From an uncultured Bacteroidales bacterium (GTDB lineage: Bacteria; Bacteroidota; Bacteroidia; Bacteroidales; Bacteroidaceae): DNA of 64,000 bases. Shown one piece after another: positions 59,726 to 64,000 of this stretch. The stretch covers positions 1-64,000 of the forward strand of contig CADBWR010000003.1 in assembly GCA_902798425.1 (NCBI GenBank), read 5' to 3'. The notes beneath the pieces were generated by a model that saw only the letters and a program-made list of their open reading frames with translations, was not told the DNA's origin and made no database searches. Every line of letters begins with the position of its first letter. The first letter of the stretch is position 1. The position numbers and the translations under genes are program-made.

Positions 59726-62593
59726 TTACTTTTTAGGCGTCAGACTGAAGCGATAAGCCAGCGAGAAGAGTACATAGCGGCGCATATTGTTCGTCCACGT
59801 CTCGTAGCGTCCATTGGAATTAACATAATACTGCCATTGATTGACCTGGCCTAAGAGGTCGTAGCCTTTCACCTTAGCCACCCAGCGTCCTTGCTTCCAC
59901 GACTTGGTAAGCGTTGCATCCCAGTAGAGGCGGTCGTCATTCATCTGACTGTCGGCATAGCCTCGGCGCGAGTGCATCTGCAGATCGGTATCGATGGTGA
60001 AGTTCCACGGCAGTCTGTAGTTGGCATTGAAGCCGTAGCCGAAATCGTACATGTCGACGGGTAAGCCGACGACATCTATGCTACGGCGAAAATGGCGCCA
60101 CGTACCGTTAACGCGCAGCGTGAAGGTCAGTTTCTCCTTCTGGAAGCGCACATTCGGTGAGAAGGTAAAGGCAGTATTGGTGACACGGTTGGTTTCACCC
60201 GACGACATATCGGTGCTCTGACCGACAGAGGCATTGAGGCTGGCACCGATATGCCAGAACTTCTTCTGGCCCAAGGCACGTCCATAGTCTATATTTCCCG
60301 ACAGGTTCCAGTTGCCGTTGATATTCTCCGTCCAGGTGGTGCGCACACCCGTCGTAGCATCATAAGTATAGGCCGTCGCCATTGCATTGTACTGGATGTT
60401 CGCATTCATGCTGATGGTGAAATGCTGGTCAATGCTGTCCACACGTGCCCGATAGTTGGCATTAAGCCACCAATACGTCATAGGTTTCAGGTCGGGATTA
60501 CCCTTACGGATGTAGAGCGGGTTACTTGTCTGCGTGATGTCCACCAGCTGCCCGATGTTAGGCAGCGAAACGGAGCTGCTACCATTGGCAGAGAGCGACT
60601 TGCGATGCTTATCAAACGAATAGGTGAAGTAGAAGTTCATCATCGGATAGTCGTAGTTGCGGTTCATCGTGTGGTACTGGTTGTCGCTGTCATAGTACAT
60701 GTGCTTCCTGCGGAACTGCTTCTGAAGCTGCAGATAATAATACATATAGCCGTTATTGTTGGCCAGCGACTTGCTGTAGTTCAGCATCAAGCCCACGCTG
60801 TACTGGTTCTCACGGTTGCCCTGTTCCGACGAATTGGGAGCATCAATGGTCAGCAGTCGCCAGTTGTCGGTATCAGGCAATTCTCCGATATCATGCGGTC
60901 CACCGACAGCCCACTGTGGACCCAGCCAGTCCAGGCGATACAGATGGTTATCGTTATTGTCATAGCTATAGCCAATGCTTGCTCTGGGAGAGATAGAGAA
61001 GTGCTCCGTCAGACGCAGCCGATAGGACAGATTGCCACCGACATTATAATTATTGTACGGACTATCATTGTACTGGTTACGTTGGTCGACGGTACCCATC
61101 TTACATAAGGTATAGCGGTTCTGCGAGAAACTGTCACTGTTCCACTGGCGCTGCCACCCCATATTGAAGCCTAACTCCAGTTCGTCGCCCCACGGCAACT
61201 TAAATTCACAACTTGTGTCCCAGTTCAGCCGCAGGTTGTCCTGCTTGGAAGAGTTCATACTCCACGTATGGTTTACCGAGTCTTTCATCAGCTGGTCATT
61301 GGCCGTCAACGACCAGCCGTCACCCCAGTCCTTGTCATGGTTATACTCCATGCTCAACCACGAATACACATAAACCGGTTTGCGGATATAGAACGTATTG
61401 TTGGCCGACAGTTGGAAGGGACGCCTATTACTCTGTGAACGAGACTGTCCGAAAGTGCTGGCACCTGCCAGGAAGTTCTCACTCTGACTCTCGCTTTCCG
61501 AATGGATATCCTGCCAGTTCAACTTGAAGCCGAAGTCGTTGGTGATGCGCTCTTCCGGCGTGTGCAGCGACCAGTTGCCGCCAATGGTCTTGAGGTCGCG
61601 GTCGCCCGAAGCCTGCGTGCGGTCTTGTTCATTACCCTCACGGTCGTAGTCGATATACTCGTTCAGGTTGTTCATACCACCAAACAGCACCATACGGCTG
61701 CGGTCGGTATAGCGTAGTCCGAAGCCTCGCACCTTGTAGCGGTCGTCGGTACCATAGCCTGCCTCCACGTTGACAGTACCGCCGACCCTGTATTCCTTCT
61801 TGAGCACCACATCCATGGTATACTCCTTCTCTTCGATGTCGCGACCGAGGAACTCACTCTTCGGCGTGCGCTTGTTGAAGACCTGCACATTCTTCACCGT
61901 ATAGTACGGCAGGTTCTCCAGCATCATCTTGTTCTTACCCTTGAAGAAGTCTGCTCCGTTGAGCGTCAGGTTCTCAATCTTCTTGCCATTAACATAAATC
62001 TCTCCATTGTCTTTCAGTTCCACACCCGGCAACTGCTTGATGAGTCCGTCGAGCATCGAACCTTCAGGGATATTGAAAGCATCGGCATTGAAGACAATGG
62101 TGTCGCCCTTGTAGACCATCTTGACTTTCGTCGCCTTGACGACAACCTCCTGCAATGAACCGCCATTCTTATCGTAGTTGCTGCGCTGGATGCGCTTCAT
62201 GCGGATGGCCGGCACCTCAAAGTCACGGTTGCGCGCCACATACTTGATTTCGTATGCTTTGTAGGCCGTCTCATAGTCAGGATGCGTAGCCTTGATGATG
62301 TATTTTGCTGGCTTGGCAGGCACCTGCAGATAATATTCCGTCGTCTTGAAACTGCCATAGCCGTTGCTAACCTCGGCAGAGTCTACCAGCGACGAGTCTG
62401 CTCTCAGCACGACGACCTTGACGTCAGGTACGTAGGCCTTCGTAAACGAGTCTGAGATAAAGCCCCAAAGGTACAGCTTCTTTTCTTTCTTCTCTTTTTT
62501 TACTGTTGTTGTATCCTGTTGTTGTTCCTGAGCCCACGCAGTGGTGGCTACAAGGGTAAGGAAAATGGTGATGAGTGTGTGTTTCAGTTTCAT
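59726..62593 (-). CDS. TonB-dependent-receptor-like outer-membrane protein (OMP_b-brl_3)
   Basis: 955 residues, signal peptide ending TTAWAQ. A carboxypeptidase-regulatory-like domain (about 42-130) is followed by a plug-like region (SLQEVVVKATKVKMVYKGDT, MLDGLIKQLPGVELKDNGEI, NGKKIENLTLNGADFFKGKN) and a long barrel of the outer-membrane beta-barrel family 3. Unlike SusC it has no SusD partner here. The next gene upstream is a thioredoxin-like protein, separated by 9 bp; the two are probably cotranscribed. Substrate unknown. Confidence 0.9.
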   Translation of the reverse strand: MKLKHTLITIFLTLVATTAWAQEQQQDTTTVKKEKKEKKLYLWGFISDSFTKAYVPDVKVVVLRADSSLVDSAEVSNGYGSFKTTEYYLQVPAKPAKYIIKATHPDYETAYKAYEIKYVARNRDFEVPAIRMKRIQRSNYDKNGGSLQEVVVKATKVKMVYKGDTIVFNADAFNIPEGSMLDGLIKQLPGVELKDNGEIYVNGKKIENLTLNGADFFKGKNKMMLENLPYYTVKNVQVFNKRTPKSEFLGRDIEEKEYTMDVVLKKEYRVGGTVNVEAGYGTDDRYKVRGFGLRYTDRSRMVLFGGMNNLNEYIDYDREGNEQDRTQASGDRDLKTIGGNWSLHTPEERITNDFGFKLNWQDIHSESESQSENFLAGASTFGQSRSQSNRRPFQLSANNTFYIRKPVYVYSWLSMEYNHDKDWGDGWSLTANDQLMKDSVNHTWSMNSSKQDNLRLNWDTSCEFKLPWGDELELGFNMGWQRQWNSDSFSQNRYTLCKMGTVDQRNQYNDSPYNNYNVGGNLSYRLRLTEHFSISPRASIGYSYDNNDNHLYRLDWLGPQWAVGGPHDIGELPDTDNWRLLTIDAPNSSEQGNRENQYSVGLMLNYSKSLANNNGYMYYYLQLQKQFRRKHMYYDSDNQYHTMNRNYDYPMMNFYFTYSFDKHRKSLSANGSSSVSLPNIGQLVDITQTSNPLYIRKGNPDLKPMTYWWLNANYRARVDSIDQHFTISMNANIQYNAMATAYTYDATTGVRTTWTENINGNWNLSGNIDYGRALGQKKFWHIGASLNASVGQSTDMSSGETNRVTNTAFTFSPNVRFQKEKLTFTLRVNGTWRHFRRSIDVVGLPVDMYDFGYGFNANYRLPWNFTIDTDLQMHSRRGYADSQMNDDRLYWDATLTKSWKQGRWVAKVKGYDLLGQVNQWQYYVNSNGRYETWTNNMRRYVLFSLAYRFSLTPKK

Positions 62594-62602
62594 AAAAAAT
62601 AT

Positions 62603-64000
62603 TTATTTCAGTTGCTGTAACAAGCGGGCAAGGTCTTCAAGATGGAACGGGTCAACCTTCATATCCAGCACATTGCCATTGCGGTCAATGAGTTTATAGG
62701 TAGGGAAGGCCTGGACATTCAGATAACGCTCGATGGCGCTCTGCTGCTCGATGGGCAGGTTATAGTGAGCCACGTTGGGACCACTGACATTATACTCCTT
62801 GATGACGTTCTCCCAGGAATCCTGCGAACTGCGGTTAGCCAGATAGAGGTACTGGATATCGTAGTCTTTTAGCCGGGCATACTCCTCGGTGGAGTGGCTG
62901 AGGGCTTCCTTGCAGGGTCCGCACCAAGTGCCCCAAATATCGAGTAGTACAAACTTGCCCTTGTAGGGTTCTACGAGTTTCTTCAGCAACGCTTCTCCTT
63001 CTGAAATATGGGCGAAGGCATCAGAAGACTTGAGTACCAGCTTGTCGAACTCACGGTTCTCAAGAGCGAGGTAGTAGTCGTTCTGTTTCTCTATCATCGT
63101 AATGCAGTCTGGATTGCCAATCATAGCCTTCAGTGTATCCATGACATTGGATGCCAGCGATGTGCGCTCGTGGTCGAAATGGTTTAACACTTGTCGAGTA
63201 AGCCACAACTCTTTGATGAATGCTTCGGCGCCGAGCGAGTCGAGAGTAGTAAAGTGTGCTTTCAGTTGACTGGTAAGCATTCCTGCACTGACAATCTTCA
63301 TGGCTTCTGGTCTCTGGACGATTTTATCTACCTCCTTCACCAATCCGGCATTCAGCGAATCCAGTTCATGGTATTTACGTATTTTCGCCTCGGCGGTAGG
63401 TTCAGCCTCGATGATAGGTGTTACTTCATCAATCCATTTAGCCCAACAGGTAAGCAATGCCAGTTCCTCATCGTTGGTGGCAAACTCCTTGTAATGCTCC
63501 TTGAGATTGAATGAGATGACGGCATTGCGTGCCCTTACCGCATCATCAATATAGTCGCGCAGGAATGTACCGAAGCTGCGGTACAGTGTATATGGTTCCT
63601 CTATCTTCTTCCAAAACATCTCGTAGGCATAGCGGCGGGCATGGTCAGAGAGTTGCATACCTTTAGCACGGAAACGGGCCTGTCCGAAATCACGCGCCTG
63701 CTGCATCAACGTATTGCCTTTTCTAAACATATTGAAACGAGTAGAGAGTGTGGGATGCTGCTGGCAGAGTGCATCGATAGAGGCAAACTGCGCATGGAGG
63801 GAGCTGTCGACCGATGCGATATACGGTTCAAAGAGTTCTTCAGCACCTTTGCCTGCGGTTTCTATTCCCTCATAAAGGCTTATGGAATTCCAGTCCAACG
63901 GGAAGCGGAAGAGTTCATTCTGCAGACGGCTGTCGTCGCCCATGAAGTAGCGGCGGCCTTCCTTGAAGTCGTAGAGCAGGAAGTAGGTCTTGCCGGGTTC
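62603..64000 (-). CDS. TlpA-like thioredoxin-domain protein, 5' end beyond window
   Basis: The frame continues without a stop from the ATG at 63943 to the right edge (EPGKTYFLLYDFKEGRRYFM), so the visible 466 residues are the C-terminal part and that ATG is internal. The last 140 residues form a thioredoxin fold: GKFVLLDIWGTWCGPCKEAL with active-site CGPC, then YLANRSSQDSWENVIKEYNV and the cis-proline segment VQAFPTYKLIDRNG. The upstream 300 residues are helical and resemble the N-terminal region of Bacteroidota TlpA-family proteins. Probably periplasmic; role in thiol redox inferred. Confidence 0.9.
   Translation of the reverse strand, partial: EPGKTYFLLYDFKEGRRYFMGDDSRLQNELFRFPLDWNSISLYEGIETAGKGAEELFEPYIASVDSSLHAQFASIDALCQQHPTLSTRFNMFRKGNTLMQQARDFGQARFRAKGMQLSDHARRYAYEMFWKKIEEPYTLYRSFGTFLRDYIDDAVRARNAVISFNLKEHYKEFATNDEELALLTCWAKWIDEVTPIIEAEPTAEAKIRKYHELDSLNAGLVKEVDKIVQRPEAMKIVSAGMLTSQLKAHFTTLDSLGAEAFIKELWLTRQVLNHFDHERTSLASNVMDTLKAMIGNPDCITMIEKQNDYYLALENREFDKLVLKSSDAFAHISEGEALLKKLVEPYKGKFVLLDIWGTWCGPCKEALSHSTEEYARLKDYDIQYLYLANRSSQDSWENVIKEYNVSGPNVAHYNLPIEQQSAIERYLNVQAFPTYKLIDRNGNVLDMKVDPFHLEDLARLLQQLK

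Overview
The window is a chromosomal segment of a Bacteroidales bacterium, most likely Prevotella or a close relative. Evidence read directly: nearly every gene start lies behind the Bacteroidota -7 promoter box TAnnTTTG rather than a sigma70 -10 box; the families present are typical of that group (PorQ of type IX secretion, DUF2723, DUF3098, DUF1573, OMP_b-brl_3 outer-membrane receptor, GH53/GH43/GH97 glycosidases, thioester-less alpha-2-macroglobulin); and secreted proteins end in short sorting-like tails. No rRNA, CRISPR array, integrase or intact transposase was seen.

Layout. 1-7800: end of rplS, a stand-alone AICAR transformylase, a four-helix-bundle cassette, a GH53 galactanase, a membrane-bound winged-helix regulator, a DUF2723 membrane protein and DUF3098. 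7900-10690: an accessory island with an ABC/AAA-type ATPase plus TOPRIM-like protein pair behind twin 22-bp repeats, followed by an 850-bp non-coding nest of hairpin repeats and gene-end fossils. 10690-14435: a surface-protein operon (InlB-type repeats, FISUMP-like protein, lipoprotein) with a long structured leader, then a DUF4160/DUF2442 pair. 14557-22567: two ABC systems, a MacAB-TolC-like exporter and a GntR(YtrA)-controlled transporter. 22838-29820: TPR histidine kinase, nadK, pdxJ, DJ-1 protein, ispD, recG. 29868-34773: tRNA-Ser(GGA), clpB, ADP-forming acyl-CoA synthetase. 34932-46362: alpha-2-macroglobulin, DUF1573, meaB, ispH, FadL-type porin, M23/LysM peptidase. 46771-53261: cell-elongation operon rodA-mrdA-mreD-mreC-mreB headed by an IMP cyclohydrolase gene. 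53384-64000: porQ, SLC13 transporter, GH43, GH97, outer-membrane receptor, and a thioredoxin-like protein that runs off the right edge.

What stands out. (1) The ATPase + TOPRIM pair at 7990-9840 looks like a two-gene nuclease/defence module of the OLD/PARIS type, not one I can name, with its own operator-like repeats. (2) At least twelve tandem arrays with an exact 7-bp period, built from several different heptamers, sit against start and stop codons, and in two places lie inside coding sequence (the porQ signal peptide and GH97). (3) GC-rich palindromic elements of the 'LTPNPSPKGEG' kind are inserted in frame in two genes. (4) PurH is split into two complete single-domain genes 51 kb apart. 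(5) Intergenic spaces carry highly ordered repeats, including four TTCCA-N5-TGGAA dyads in exact 21-bp phase. Functions are assigned by reading motifs; no database search was possible.
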